Part shown: positions 32,647 through 43,668 of the stretch, piece by piece
Layout: each line of letters begins with the position of its first letter
Position numbering within the stretch: position 1 is the stretch's first letter
From: Rana temporaria
Taxonomy: Eukaryota; Chordata; Amphibia; Anura; Ranidae
Length of the DNA stretch: 64,000 nt
Reading direction: 5' to 3'
Assembly (NCBI RefSeq): GCF_905171775.1
Contig: NC_053489.1
Coordinates: forward strand, 151,179,142 to 151,243,141
The notes under the pieces: model-generated
Databases searched by the model: none
The model's input: the letters and a program-made list of their open reading frames with translations, nothing else
Told to the model about the DNA's origin: nothing
Program-made: the position numbers and the translations under genes

Positions 32647-35546
32647 GCGCTACTATCATAGCATCAAAGCTAGTTTCTACAGGTGTACATATTAAATTAA
32701 ATTAAAAAAATGAAAAAATTGAATGAATAGAAAAATTCTCTGTGTGACAGATAACCACAAGTGTTGCAAGCCAATAAGTGCAATAAGTCCTATCGCAAAG
32801 CAGCCGATTTTCAGCGATCTTATACTCTTCACAAACACTTGTTCCTATGGCGATATCAGCAGGCAGATAACTTAAATCCAAAAAGATAAAAGGATGGCCG
32901 CTTACCAGAATGAAGTACCCTCAAGGGGTTATTGGGCACTCAGAGGGCTGTAACTCCGTGAATCCCGAGAGGTGTTTCCAATGCTGTGTCTCAGCTCCCT
33001 TCTTGGACCTTCAGGTTTGGAGGCTATGCCGTTCCGTGTGCTCCAACTGGTTCTTGCTCAATCAATGAGTGGGATTAGAAGGAGAGGATAAAGGACCTCA
33101 TGGTGCAGTAGGTTTAGTAAAAAGTTTTATTTTCTTCAGTATGACACTGACAGACAGCAAACATATTCACCCTGCACACATGGATCCTCACAGATCAAAA
33201 GATAGGATGTCAGCGTGTGTAACAGCTGACAGCTGCGATGCAGTCCACACAGCTGATGAGCGTGGTGACGTCAAATGCTAGGCTCTGCCCGACGCGGTGT
33301 TTTGTCCAAACGGGCTTCAGCAGGGAAAGGAGGCGTAGTATCGGACGTCACTACCTCACTCATTTTATACACTGGCAGGCAGAGTATCACCGGGAAACCA
33401 CCAATCAGAGGTTCACCCAATGAACTCATCTTGTAACCAACAGATCCATTTTCACTGCACCTGGCTCTACCTGGAAGGGAAAACAGGACATGATACTATT
33501 GCCAAAATGCAGTGAAAAAAGGGGATCCATAATAAAACACATTGATACATATTCAAAACACCTGATATTACACACATGTTGGAAAACGATCATATTCATA
33601 AGAGGGGATTGGTTAGGTACAGAAAAATATATACTGCACATAAACCTCCATCTCATACTAAACGAGGTATGTGTCACATATAAAATATAAAACATTTATA
33701 CATAAAAATGGAAATAAAAAATAAAAATAAAAAGATCCTATGCTTCCCTCTTTTCACTTTAGGAAAGAGGCAAAAGAAGAACCTTTGATGGAATTACTAC
33801 ACCAATGCCCACTAGTAAAGGCATAATTGAACCCTAATTGGCACATATATGTATAAAACAAAAAATGGCATGAGCGTGCAAAAAAAAACGCACGCGCATG
33901 TATGCGTATACCCACATGTGTCAGCACACAGACACAGAGACCGAAGTACAGGGGTATCTCATGGGGTCCCCATGAACCGCAAAAAATTGCATGAGGGTAC
34001 TAATGGAGCATTTATTAAAAAACGCATGAAAAATGCATAAAAACGCATATGGAAGAGAATATTTAAAACGTGATTTAATATTTAGAAAGGGGCGTTGAGG
34101 GGGGGAGAAAAAAGGGGGGTGGGAAGTGTGAGCATCGCCCAAAAAGTAGGAGTGCGATGTCGCCCAGAATGGAAATCAACTATTATTAATGTAACAGTTA
34201 ATATCCCACTCTACATTAAAACCGAGGGGGGTGAAACATTGCATGTCAAAAATCCAGCTGGTCTCCCTCTGTGATATGCGATGTAACATATCGCTCCCCC
34301 TCCAGTGGGGGGTATATTTCTCAATGCCGATGATTTTAAGCTGAGAAGGATCCTTTTGATGGTGCAAAGAAAAGTGTAATGATACGCTATGTTCTGGGCA
34401 CCCACTCCTAATGCGGGAAAGGTGCTCACCCATCCTCACTTTAAGGGCTCTGGAGGTGCGCCCAATATATTGAAGCCCGCAGGGGCACCCCAAAAGATAA
34501 ATCACCCCTACTGTATCACAAGTGATTAGATCAGATATAGAGTATGTTCGGGATGTTACAAAGGATTTAAAGACCGAGGTTTTAATGGTTTTACTAGAGG
34601 CACATACACTGCACCTTTTGCATGGGTAGAACCCCTTCATGTTCCCAAACATTTGAACCTGGGGGGGGGGGGGTCTACCATACTAGGCGCTAAAAGATCT
34701 TTGAGATTTTTATTCCTTCTAAACAGGATTTTAGGATTATTTGGCAGCGTGGATCCCATCACCCTATCACTTTTAAGCACTGGCCAATGTTTGGCCATGA
34801 CCTTCCTAACCCACCAATTTTGAGCTGAAAAAGTGGTCAGGAAGGCCCATTTAAACACACCCTTACTCTCCTCCAAATTCTTAATTTTGGGGACCAGCAT
34901 GTCCTCTCTATTCATAGAAGCAACTTCATTAATATCTTGATCAAGGATATCTGCAACATATCATTTTTCTTCGAAACGTTGCTTGAGGATTTGGACTTGT
35001 GACTGGAAGTCCTCCACTTTGGAGCAATTCCTCCTAATCCTGTGGAATTGAACTTTGGGAATGGCTTTTAACCAACTGGGATGATGACCACTATCCCGTG
35101 GGATATAGCCATTCCGGTCAGTGCTTTTAAAATAAACTCCAGGCCATCCTTTTATCTTTTTGGATTTAAGTTATCTGCCTGCTGATATCGCCATAGGAAC
35201 AAGTGTTTGTGAAGAGTATAAGATCGCTGAAAATCAGCTGCTTTGCGATAGGACTTATTGCACTTATTGGCTTGCAACACTTGTGGTTATCTGTCACACA
35301 GAGACTTTTTCTATTCATTCAATTTTTTCATTTTTTTGATTTAATTTAATATGTACACCTGTAGAAACTAGCTTTGATGCTATGATAGTAGCACACTTTC
35401 TTTCTTGCTTATATATGTTCTGTGGAGCCCAATATTAGGCTCCTGTTTATTTGAGTGCAGCACTTCACTTTTTATTTTTGTCACAATTTACATTCAGTAT
35501 TATCACATTGTTTTTTTGGGAGTAGCGCAGATTGTTCTGTGCCTTT
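32647..35546 (-). mobile_element. Penelope-like element nested in Gypsy RT, 15-bp target duplication
   Basis: The insertion is bounded by ACATTTAGAGGGGTT at 32632-32646 and 35547-35561. On the minus strand it holds a 5'-truncated RT C-terminus and a GIY-YIG endonuclease (34176-35132), then a 3' UTR. The two ends are inverted copies: about 32650-32910 and 35134-35396 (shared blocks CTTTGATGCTATGATAGTAG and CTGCTGATATCGCCATAGGA). The right end has about 150 bp more. It is the same build as the element at 59.8-64 kb. Confidence 0.9.
34176..35132 (-). pseudogene. Penelope RT C-terminus and GIY-YIG endonuclease, 5'-truncated
   Basis: From 35132 downwards the minus strand gives YFKSTDRNGYIP, GHHPSWLKAIPK and FHRIRRNC, matching the RT tail of the copy at 61.5 kb. 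After frame breaks, 34652-34176 encodes GFYPCKRCSVC (Cys-rich linker) and a GIY-YIG domain: VIYLLGCPCGLQYIGRT, then KVRMGEH, with the conserved late glutamate in RETSWIF. The RT palm with YxDD is lacking because the copy is 5'-truncated; it joins its own inverted 3' end at about 35133. Confidence 0.9.
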
Positions 35547-36048
35547 ACATTTAGAGGGGTTAGCTGTCAGTCCCGTTCTTCTAAAAGTGTCTAACACTGC
35601 CTGCACTTTGTCCAGATGGCCTTCCCAGTCTGGGCTATGAATGATCACATCATCCAAGTATGCGGCTGCATACTTGGTGTGGGGCCTGAGCAGTTTATCC
35701 ATTAACCTTTGGAAAGTGTCTGGGGCCCCATGGAGGCCAAAAGGCATGATCCTGTACTGGAACAGGCCATCAGGAGTAGTAAAAGCTGTCTTCTCCCGGG
35801 CACACTTTGTCAATGGGATCTGCCAATAACCCTTTGTCAGGTCCAAAGTGGTGAAGAACCTGTCTTTGGCTAGTCGCTCTACTAGTTCATCCACCCTAGG
35901 CATGGGGTAGGCGTCAAACTTAGACACCTCGTTTAACTTCCTGAAGTCATTACAGAACCTGATGGACCCACTCCAAGTTCAAGCATTTTCTTGACTTCAG
36001 CCCTTACAGCTTCCCTCTTGGCCTCCGGAATGCGGTAAGACTTCACCC
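35547..36048 (-). pseudogene. Gypsy pol, RT palm (YLDD)
   Basis: The minus strand encodes FDAYPMPRVDELVERL, FFTTLDLTKGYWQIPL (first catalytic Asp), FTTPDGLFQYRIMPFGLHGA and YAAAYLDDVIIHS (YLDD catalytic pair). Immediately upstream (about 35960-35990) roughly 50-60 bp appear deleted: the frame jumps from KKMLELGV towards a damaged DG(S) segment, which removes the RT fingers motif expected there. It is cut downstream by the Penelope insertion. Confidence 0.85.
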
Positions 36049-38105
36049 CTACGATAACCCCTGGTTCTGTAACAATATCATGGGTAATCTCTCGGGTTTA
36101 TCCAGGGTTGGGGAGAAGACATTGCTATTCCTCTCAACCAAGCCCTTAGCCTCCTCTATTTGCTCAGGTGTCAGCTCTGGAGAGATTGTCACTGAAGGTC
36201 TAGGAGCCTGTGGATCAGGCTTGGTGTCACCCACTGCGGCCATGCAGTCCTCTCTAGTCCTCCATGGCTTAAGAAGGTTTATGTGGAACACGGTCTCCTT
36301 CTTCCGGCGTCCTGGCTGACTAACTTTATAATTTACTGGGCTCACTTTTTCCAAGACCTCATAGGGTCCCTGCCACTGTGCTAGAAGTTTGCTTTCTGTG
36401 GTGGGTTCTAGAACCATTACTCTGTCCCCCCTCTCAAACTGTCTCACTAGGGCCCTCTGGTCATAGTAGGTCTTCTGCCTACTCTGTGCCTGCTCCATGT
36501 GCTGGCAAACAAGAGGAGCAATCCGAGTCATACGCATATCTTCAACATACTGGAGCACATTGGTCCCAGCTACTCCCTGTTCTTCCCAGGTTTCCTTAAG
36601 GACATCCAGAATACCCCTGGGATGCCTACCATATAAAAGCTCAAATGGTGAGAACCACGTAGAACTTTGGGGAATCTCTCGAACTGCAAACAACAGGTAA
36701 GGAAGCAACAAGTCCCAATCCTTCCCATCCCTGCTAACAACTTTTCTCAACATCTCCTTTAGAGTCTGGTTAAACCTTTCTACCAGCCCATCTGTCTGTG
36801 GGTGGTACACTGACGTTCTCAGGGACCGTACCTTAAATAGCTGACAAAGCTCTTTCATAATACGGGAAAAAAACGGTGTCCCCTGGTCCATGAGCAATGT
36901 CTTTGGTATCCCCACGGGTGTAAACATCTGAACCAACTCTTTCGCAATATTTTTAGCATTAGCCTTGCGTAGTGGGATGGCTTCAGGGTATCTGGTGGCA
37001 TAGTCGAGGATGACAAGGACGTACTGGTGCCCTTGAGCTGTTTTCTCTAAGGGACCCACTAGGTTCATGCCAATCCTCTCAAAAGGAACGTCGACTATGG
37101 GGAGAGGTACTGTATGAGTGGGGCTCTCATCTTTGGTCTTGGAGAAGCCAGTTGGCATTGTGGGCAAGAAGCGCAATACCTTTTTAACACCCTCATATAC
37201 CCCAGGCCAAAAGAACCTCCTGAGCACCCGTTCTTGGGTTTTCTCCACCCCTAAGTGTCCCCCCAGGAGATGAGAGTGAGAATAATTCAGCACCTTTTGG
37301 GTGTATGATGAAGGCACAACCAGTTGTTCGAGTTCTTGTCCCTCATCGGAGGTTACTCTATAAAGGAGATCGTTTTTGAGGATAAAGTAGGGATAGGCCT
37401 TTTCTGTTGCCCCTTTCACTGATACCCCATTAACCTCTATAACTTTTCTCCTGGCTTCCTGCAAAAGGGGATCACCGGCCTGGTCTCGGCCAAAGCCACT
37501 ACCCGAAATATCCAGGATATCTATAACCTCCTCATCACCCTCACTGGTTGCCTCTGGGTTGGGTTCTGGTTGATCAACCTCTGCCTCATCTTCTGTCTGT
37601 CGTGTGGCCCCGCCTCTCCTAGACTGCTCTCCACGTTGATTTAACAGGACTTCATTGGCAGCCCTATTAAATCTCAGCTTGCTCTCCCTGCGTTCCTGTC
37701 TTGTTTTACCTCTTTTTGGACTAGAGATATACAAGTCGGGATGAATAAAGGGAAATATTTCATGGACCCCTGTATTTCTCTGCTCCGCTTCAGGTTCCCC
37801 TTGTTCTCCCATCACAGGGGGTTGTAAAAGAGTGTGGAAGTTAGGGAAATTCCTTCCTATTATCAAAGGATATGGTAGACGAGGAACTACCACTGCTAAA
37901 ATCCTTACCAGACTGTCCTGTACTAACACCTCTACGTTGGCAGTAGGATACTGCACAGTAGACCCATGAATACACAATACCCCCATGGTTTTATGCTTCT
38001 AAACCCCACCAGGTCTTACTAATTTACTGGTTACCAGAGTCAGGGCACTGCCAGAGTTCACCAGGGCCACCGTCTCTTGTTTGTCCAGCAGGACAGGTAC
38101 TCGGA
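36049..38105 (-). pseudogene. Gypsy protease and integrase
   Basis: Upstream part (38105-37990): an aspartic-protease core reading ALVNSGSALTLV, where the family has D-S-G, so the catalytic Asp is Asn; a TAG stop follows near 37999. Then a 645-aa open frame (37986-36049): the rest of protease (PLIIGRNFPNF), an acidic linker, and integrase with H-H (HLLGGHLGVEKT), RRFFWPGV, core Asp in LVILDYATRYPEAI, second Asp in LLMDQGTPFFS, and Glu in QTDGLVERFNQTLKEM, then a GPYEVLEKV-type C-terminal domain. The C-C pair of the zinc finger is lost through two compensating frameshifts near 37165-37130. The frame then runs towards RT, showing the Gmr1 order. Confidence 0.9.
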
Positions 38106-38392
38106 AGGTACCAGCTTTTCGAGGATCCCTGAAAACCCTCCTCTTCAGAGAAGCCTATCCTACCCACATCTAACAACTGTATTTTAACTTTGCCCACCTG
38201 ATCACCCCCCACATCTACTACCCTCTGTTACACTTCACCCTACCTTCTAGATTGTAAGCTCTAACGAGCAGGGCCCTCTGATCATTCCTGTATTAAATTG
38301 TACTGTAACTAAATGTCTTCCCTGATGTTGTAAAGCGCTGCGTAAACTGTTGGCGCTATATAAATCCTGTATAATAATAATAATAATAATAA
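38106..38392 (+). pseudogene. L2-type LINE 3' tail inserted between gag and protease
   Basis: The plus strand encodes LKTLLFREAYPTHI then a stop, the C-terminus of the same L2 family seen at 16033-16604, followed by its 3' UTR (AGGGCCCTCTGATCATTCCT) and GCGCTATATAAATCCTGTAT with a TAA-repeat tail ending at 38392. The tail creates the tyrosine run at the end of the gag frame on the other strand. The left boundary is approximate. Confidence 0.85.
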
Positions 38393-39417
38393 TGTCCCCC
38401 TTCCACCAGACCTGCTAGACAGACGAGTCCGCAGAAGTCTGAAGAATCTTCCCCTAGCCCACACTGCATTGGCTCAGGAAGGTTGGGGCATCTCACCCTG
38501 ACATGTCCTTTTGCGCCACACTCAAAACAAGTTATGGAGTTTCTCCTAGGTTGGTCCTCTTTCCCAGGGTTTCGACTACTAGCGTCCGTTTTGGAAAGAC
38601 AGGCTCCTGATTCGAAGTCTGCTTCTAATCCACTCTTCCGGTCTCCCCGTATCTGTATTTTCCCACTCGACCTAGTGAGAGATCGGTGCAAATCTTTGGC
38701 AGACAGATACCGCTCCACTTGTGCGACCATGCTATCACAGTACAGGGGGTTTCCCTGAGTGACCCACTCCCAGAAGCCATTTGGAAGCTCTCTCAAGTAA
38801 CGGTCAAGCACGAGCGTTTCTATGATCTGTGCAGGGGTTTGAGTCTCTGGTTTGAGCCACTTCCGAGCCAGATGGATTAAGTCAAACATCTGGGATCTTG
38901 GAGCTTTTCCTTCCTTAAACCTCCAGTTGTAGAAATGCTGGGCCCTCACTGTGGCAGTCACCCCTAACCGAGCCAGGATCTCTGCTTTCAGTTTGGGATA
39001 GTCTGCAGCCGCCTCCTCGTCCAGGTCAAAATAGTCTTTCTGTGCTTCTCCCAGGAGAAAGGGTGCAATGATTCCAGCCCACTGTTCTGGAGGCCAGCCT
39101 TCTCGGGCGGCGGTCCATTCAAACGCCAGCAGAAAGGTCTCCACATCATCATCTGGGGTCATTTTCTGCAGACAGCTACTTGCACGAATTTGGCTTACGC
39201 CCCTTGCTGGTGGGTTAGGAGATCCTTGGGCAGTCATCTGTTCCAGGGTGACTTTGAGAACCGCATAATTTGCCTTTTGTGCTTCAGTTAAAACCTAAAC
39301 CTGCAAAGCCAGGAGTCTGTTGGTCTCTTGTTGCGCTGCAGCTGAGGCAGCTACCTGTCTATTAGTCTCTTGCTGCACAGAGGCAGCTTGTATCAGTGCT
39401 TTCACAATATCTTCCAT
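38393..39417 (-). pseudogene. Gypsy gag
   Basis: It starts at ATG 39417 (MEDIVKALIQAASVQQETNR, a Gln-rich coiled N-terminus), with a TAG stop at 39295-39297 after 40 codons; the frame then resumes and is open from 39237 to the L2 insertion. It has a capsid-like region (FLLAFEWTAAREGWPPEQWA, LLGEAQKDYFDL, RFKEGKAPRSQM, PETQTPAQIIETLVLDRYLR) resembling SCAN/gag folds, and one CCHC knuckle (CFECGAKGHVRVRC). The C-terminus is fused to the L2 tail. It would normally coat the RNA genome; this copy is interrupted. Confidence 0.85.
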
Positions 39418-39423
39418 TCTCAG

Positions 39424-39899
39424 GCCTCGTACAGACGAGAGGATATCTGCTGGAAACGGTCCGCTGGACCATTTCCAGCGGATAAATCCTCTGGTGGATT
39501 TGGATCTGATGGCTGTACACACCATCAGATCGAAATCCCTGCGGAATACATCCGTGGTGACGTGGCCGCGCCGTCGCCGCGACGATGACGCGGCGACGTG
39601 CGCGACCCTGGAAGGTAAATACTTCCACGCATGCGTCGAATCATTACGACGCATGCGAGGGATGGGAGCGGACGGACTGATCCGGTGAGTCTGTACAGAC
39701 GACCGGATCAGTCCGCTGGACTGGATTCCAGCGGATAGATTTCTTAGCATGCTAAGAATTTTTTATCCGCTGAGAATCCGTCGGCTGGATTTTTATCCGC
39801 CTGAAAATGTCCGCTCGGACGTACACACGACCGGATCTATCTGCTGGAACTGATCCGCGGATCAATCCCAGCGGATAGATCCAGTCATGTGTACGGGAC
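39424..39899. mobile_element. MITE (GCCTCGTACA ends) upstream of gag
   Basis: The left end GCCTCGTACAGACG and right end TGTGTACGGGAC are inverted; the probable flanking duplication is CTCAG (39419-39423 and 39900-39904). The interior is rich in CAGCGGAT/ATCCGCTG repeats. It separates the gag start from the 5' leader of Gypsy. Confidence 0.75.
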
Positions 39900-39973
39900 C
39901 TCAGGGTCCTGTACCTTTAAGGCCACTGTGAGAAATTGGCCGGTACAACAAATATCCCACTGCTGCCACCACC

Positions 39974-40290
39974 AGGAAAGTCACTGGTCTTTAAACAGAA
40001 ATGGCGAATAAATGCAGCTTTATTGCGTCCAATAAAAAAAAACCATAAATAAACAGGCCTACTCCACCTTGGGAGGCTAACTAAACAAGAGCGTCCCTCA
40101 CTACGCTTTACTAGAGCGGCAATTCCGGCTTCCAGTATAAACAAACAAAAAAAACATAGTCCGATATAAGCAATTGTTCTGACAGACCTTAATTCCACGA
40201 ATACGCAAACACTCTCCAGTCTGTGTTCATCCAGTGCAGCCTGGATCTCGCTGTGAGCTGTCACTCTCTCTCTACATTATCAGGTGCAGG
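39974..40290 (-). repeat. Gypsy 5' LTR, downstream part
   Basis: Matches 31455-31770 with few differences. The minus strand leads into TGGTGGTGGCAGCAGTGGG at 39973, a plausible primer-binding region. It is cut at 40290 by the hAT element. Confidence 0.85.
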
Positions 40291-40729
40291 CAGGGCCGGC
40301 ACTAGGCATATGCAAGTCAGGCGGCTGCCTAGAGCGCCAGGGTAGGGGGAGCGGCAAAATCCAGATCCCCAGCCACTCGCTGGGGATTCGGATCATTAAA
40401 ATACTGTCACTCTGAAGCCGGGAGTGACAAACTGTTCCTGAACAAAAGTTATGCTGCCAGACAGTGCAGCCGCCCTCCGCTCAGCTCAGTACAGTACAGG
40501 CACAAAGCGCACCATGACAGGCAGCACAGAATCCCCCCCCCACACACAATATGAACTTCGGCCGCTGTTTCCACTCCCCCCTGTACCGCTGGCATCTCTT
40601 ACTATACAGGGGAGGGGGGGCGATCAGCAGCTCTGTGATGTCCTCTACCCAGCAGTTCACGTCCCGAGTGTTCAAGGGCTGTTGCATTTATACTTCTCAT
40701 GTAAGGTAAGCCTGACACTGACTGCCCCC

Positions 40730-41390
40730 CCCACCTGTGACACTGCCCCCTCCACCTATGACACTGCCTGTGACACTGGACCCCCCCACCTGTGACACTG
40801 ACTGCCCCCCACCTGTGACACTGGCCTCCCCCACCTATGACACTGCCTGTGACACTGGACCCCCCCCCACCTGTGACACTGACTGCCCCCCCACCTGTGA
40901 CACTGACTGCCCCCCACCTGTGACACTGACTGCCCCCCCCACCTGTGACACTGACTGCCCCCCCCCACCTGTGACACTGACTGCCCCCCCACATGTGACA
41001 CTGACTGCCCACCACCTGTGACACTGACTGCCCCCCACCTGAGACACTGGCCTCCCCCACCTGTGACACTGACTGCCCCCCCACCTGTAACACTGACTGC
41101 CCCCCACCTGTGACACTGGACCCCCCCACCTGTGACACTGGCCTCCCCCACCTGTGACACTGGACCCCCCCCACCTGTGACACTGGACCTCCCCCACCTG
41201 TGACACTGGACCCCCCCACCTGTGACACTTGACCCCCCCCCACCTGTGACACTGGACCTCCCCCACCTGTGAAACTGGACCCCCCCCACCTGTGACACTG
41301 GACCTCCCCCACCTGTGACACTGGACCCCCCCACCTGTGACACCGGACCCCCCCACCTGTGACACTGGACCCCCCCACCTGTGACACTGC
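40730..41390. repeat. C-rich minisatellite, 20-24-bp CCACCTGTGACACTG unit
   Basis: About 30 copies of CCCCCCACCTGTGACACTG plus GACTG, GGAC or GGCCT variants. The minus strand is strongly G-rich, so stacked runs of G could form quadruplexes. Frames of 176-345 aa on the minus strand (Ser-Val-Thr-Gly-Gly repeats) are artefacts. Confidence 0.95.
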
Positions 41391-42104
41391 CCATATTAGC
41401 GGCGTGATAGCAGTCTCCATGCCGGCTCTCAGCGTCCCCGGTCCAGTGTGCCAGCAGCCTCCATGCCGGCTCTCAGCGGCTCCGATCCCGGCTCTCAGCG
41501 GCCCTGATCCTGTGTGCCAGCAGCCTCCATGCTGGCTCTCAACTGACCTGATCCTGCCTCTCAGCGTCTTGTGCAAGGTAAGCGGAATCATGGTGTTGCT
41601 ATGGGGCAGGGGGGTGCAGGTCACACCGGGTGACGCCAATCCGAGGTCCCGGAGGCAGGGCTTTTTTTTTCATCCGGCGCTAGCCCTGTGTCTTCCTCTC
41701 ACTTGTAATACAAAAGCTCGGCTTGCAGTTCTCCGGGTAGTAAACATGCACTGAATTATCCTGGGTTTAGCAGCGCTCCTGTTATGTGAGGGGGGAAGGC
41801 CAATGACATTCCTGGTGCCAGGGGAAGTCATCCATCCAGGCCTGCTGCCATGTTGACTGCTGTAATAGTGCGATTGCCGGCACCCACAGCATCTTCCCTG
41901 CAGCTATCCTATCCACATCCCCATTCCTGCAACAAACAGGTCAGTTTAAAATTGATGACATTGTCTGCAGGAACAGATCCTATCTTCCCCAGATCCCCCA
42001 TACTAATATCTGCTATCACCAGATAACTCCAACTAGTCCAGCTAGCTATTGCCCTCTCGGCCCCCCATGGTGAGCCCTCCACATCTCTGACTTGGATCTG
42101 TCCA

Positions 42105-42640
42105 GACATGACAGATGAGAATGTATTGGGGGGGGATTTATGTGAGAGGGGGGATTTGTGTGAGGAGGGGAGATTTGATGCGAGAAGGAGGGATTTGTGC
42201 AAGAATGACCAATTGGGGGGATTTGTGCGAGGAGGAGGGATTGGAAGGATTTGTGCAAGGAGGGGGGATTTGTGCGAGAAGGGGGATTGGTGCTTGGAGA
42301 GGGGGTTGGGGGGATTTATGCAAGGAGAGGGGATTTGGGTGATTTATGCAAGGAGAGAAGGAGATTTGTGCTAGGAGAGGGGATTGGGGAGGATTTGTGC
42401 TAGGAGGGGGATTTATGCAAGGAGGGGGGATTTGGGGGATTTGTGTGAGGAGGGGGGAATTTTGGGGATTTGTGCTAGGAGGGGGATTTATGCAAGGAGA
42501 GGGGATTTAGGCAAGGAGGGGAGATTGGGGGATTAATGTGAAGAGGGGGGATTTGTGCAAGAAGGGGGATTGTGCTAGAAGAGGGGATTGGAGGATTTGT
42601 GTGAGGAGGAGGATTTGGAGGGGAATTTGTGCTAGGAGCA
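42105..42640. repeat. G-rich minisatellite, GGAGGGGGGATTTGTG unit
   Basis: Irregular tandem copies of roughly AGGAGGGGGGATTTGTGC, purine-rich on the plus strand, the opposite skew to the array at 40730-41390. Confidence 0.9.
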
Positions 42641-42954
42641 GCGACAGGACAACATGGTGTCACCCCCATGGACGGTAGACACCATATTTTACCACACTGA
42701 GCGGAACTTCACACATAAGCACTCCACTTGCTTCTGTGTGTTTGCACCAGGCACCCAGGGGGGATATGCCCACATTTGCTGGTGGGAATGCCGGAAGTGT
42801 CTTTCCCCACCTGTCAGGACTGTAGCATGGAGCTACAAGTTCTGTGAAACTCCTCCTAGGCTCCATGCTACAGTTCTGACACTCAAAGGTGTCAGCAGCA
42901 CTGTGTTTTAAAAAAAAAAAAAAAAAGCACAGGGATACATATCAGTCTGCGCAT

Positions 42955-43240
42955 TGGTAAGAGAGGAGGAGGGAATTGGTGAGAGAGCTGGGGGGAAATT
43001 AGTAACAGAGGAGGGGGGACATGGTGAGAGAGACGGGGGGCATTAGTAAGAGAGGAGGGTGGAATTCGTGGGAGAACTGGGGGGCATTAGTAACAGAGAG
43101 AGATTAGTGAGAGAGCTGGGGGGACATTAGTAATAGAGGAGGGTGGAATTGGGGGGCATTAGTAAGAGAGGAGGGAGGAATTGGGGGCATTAGTAAGAGA
43201 GGAGGGGGGGATTGGTGGGAGAGCTGTGGGGGGGCATTAG
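42955..43240. repeat. Purine-rich minisatellite, AGTAAGAGAGGAGGG unit
   Basis: Tandem variants of GGGGGCATTAGTAAGAGAGG. It lies in the same hAT element as the two arrays before it. Confidence 0.9.
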
Positions 43241-43539
43241 GGATTTGAGGTGTGAAGGTTCAAATCCAGTTTTGTAAAAAAATAAAAATAAATGCAGATC
43301 CCTTTGCAGGTCAAAAAATTTGCATTTTTTATTGTTTTTACTAGGAGCGTAGCATTGTCAGTGTATCTGTCGCTCGTACAGACAGGCAGTTACACAGTTG
43401 GCCTCTCTGTATACTGCTTTAGCCTAGAAATAGGTGAAGAGGCACCGCAAAAATCTCAGTGAGGGGCAGAGCGAATGGTGCGGGGGGGTGTCAAAATGAG
43501 GCTTCGCCTAGGGTGTCAAAAATCCTTGCACCAGCCCTG

Positions 43540-43668
43540 GGTGCAGGCTAATTAATAGAGAGAGAGAGGAGGTTTACCTGTTGGGCCAGGCTTAACCCTT
43601 TCCAAGACAGGGAAAGCTTCCCTTTCCAACCTCTCACTGACATACACAGAGTCGTCTACCCTGTCACA
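43540..43668 (-). repeat. Gypsy 5' LTR, outer part
   Basis: Continues the 5' LTR beyond the hAT element; matches 31763-31890 and ends CTGTCACA at 43668, the outer end of the Gypsy element. The following 390 bp to 44058 is unassigned. Confidence 0.85.

Larger units (their letters stand above)
40291..43539. mobile_element. hAT-type non-autonomous element, 8-bp target duplication, minisatellite-rich
   Basis: It starts CAGGGCCGGCACTAGGC and ends CCTTGCACCAGCCCTG, imperfect inverted repeats with the CAG...CTG form of hAT ends. GGTGCAGG flanks it at 40283-40290 and 43540-43547, an exact 8-bp duplication in the Gypsy 5' LTR. It carries no transposase; most of its length is tandem arrays at 40730-41390, 42105-42640 and 42955-43240. 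The very long frames inside follow the arrays. Confidence 0.9.
31455..43668 (-). mobile_element. Gypsy LTR retrotransposon, Gmr1-like, with four nested insertions
   Basis: Two LTRs (31455-31890, and 39974-40290 plus 43540-43668) bracket gag, protease, integrase, reverse transcriptase and RNase H read on the minus strand in that order. Integrase upstream of RT is the hallmark of Gmr1-type Gypsy elements known from fish and other animals. Inserted into it are a Penelope element (32647-35546), an L2 tail (about 38106-38392), a MITE (39424-39899) and a hAT element (40291-43539). The LTRs differ at about a dozen sites in about 430 bp, so the element is moderately old. Several lesions make it defective. 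Confidence 0.9.

Noticed and set aside
33288..33330. Functional hammerhead in the nested Penelope element (minus strand)
   Set aside because: CTGAAGC and ACAAAAC depart from both core boxes and stem I does not pair well; at most a remnant.
40602..41639. Minus-strand frames of 345, 212 and 176 aa rich in Gly, Ser, Val and Gln
   Set aside because: They are translations of the C-rich minisatellite in several frames; all frames stay open only because the unit lacks stops.
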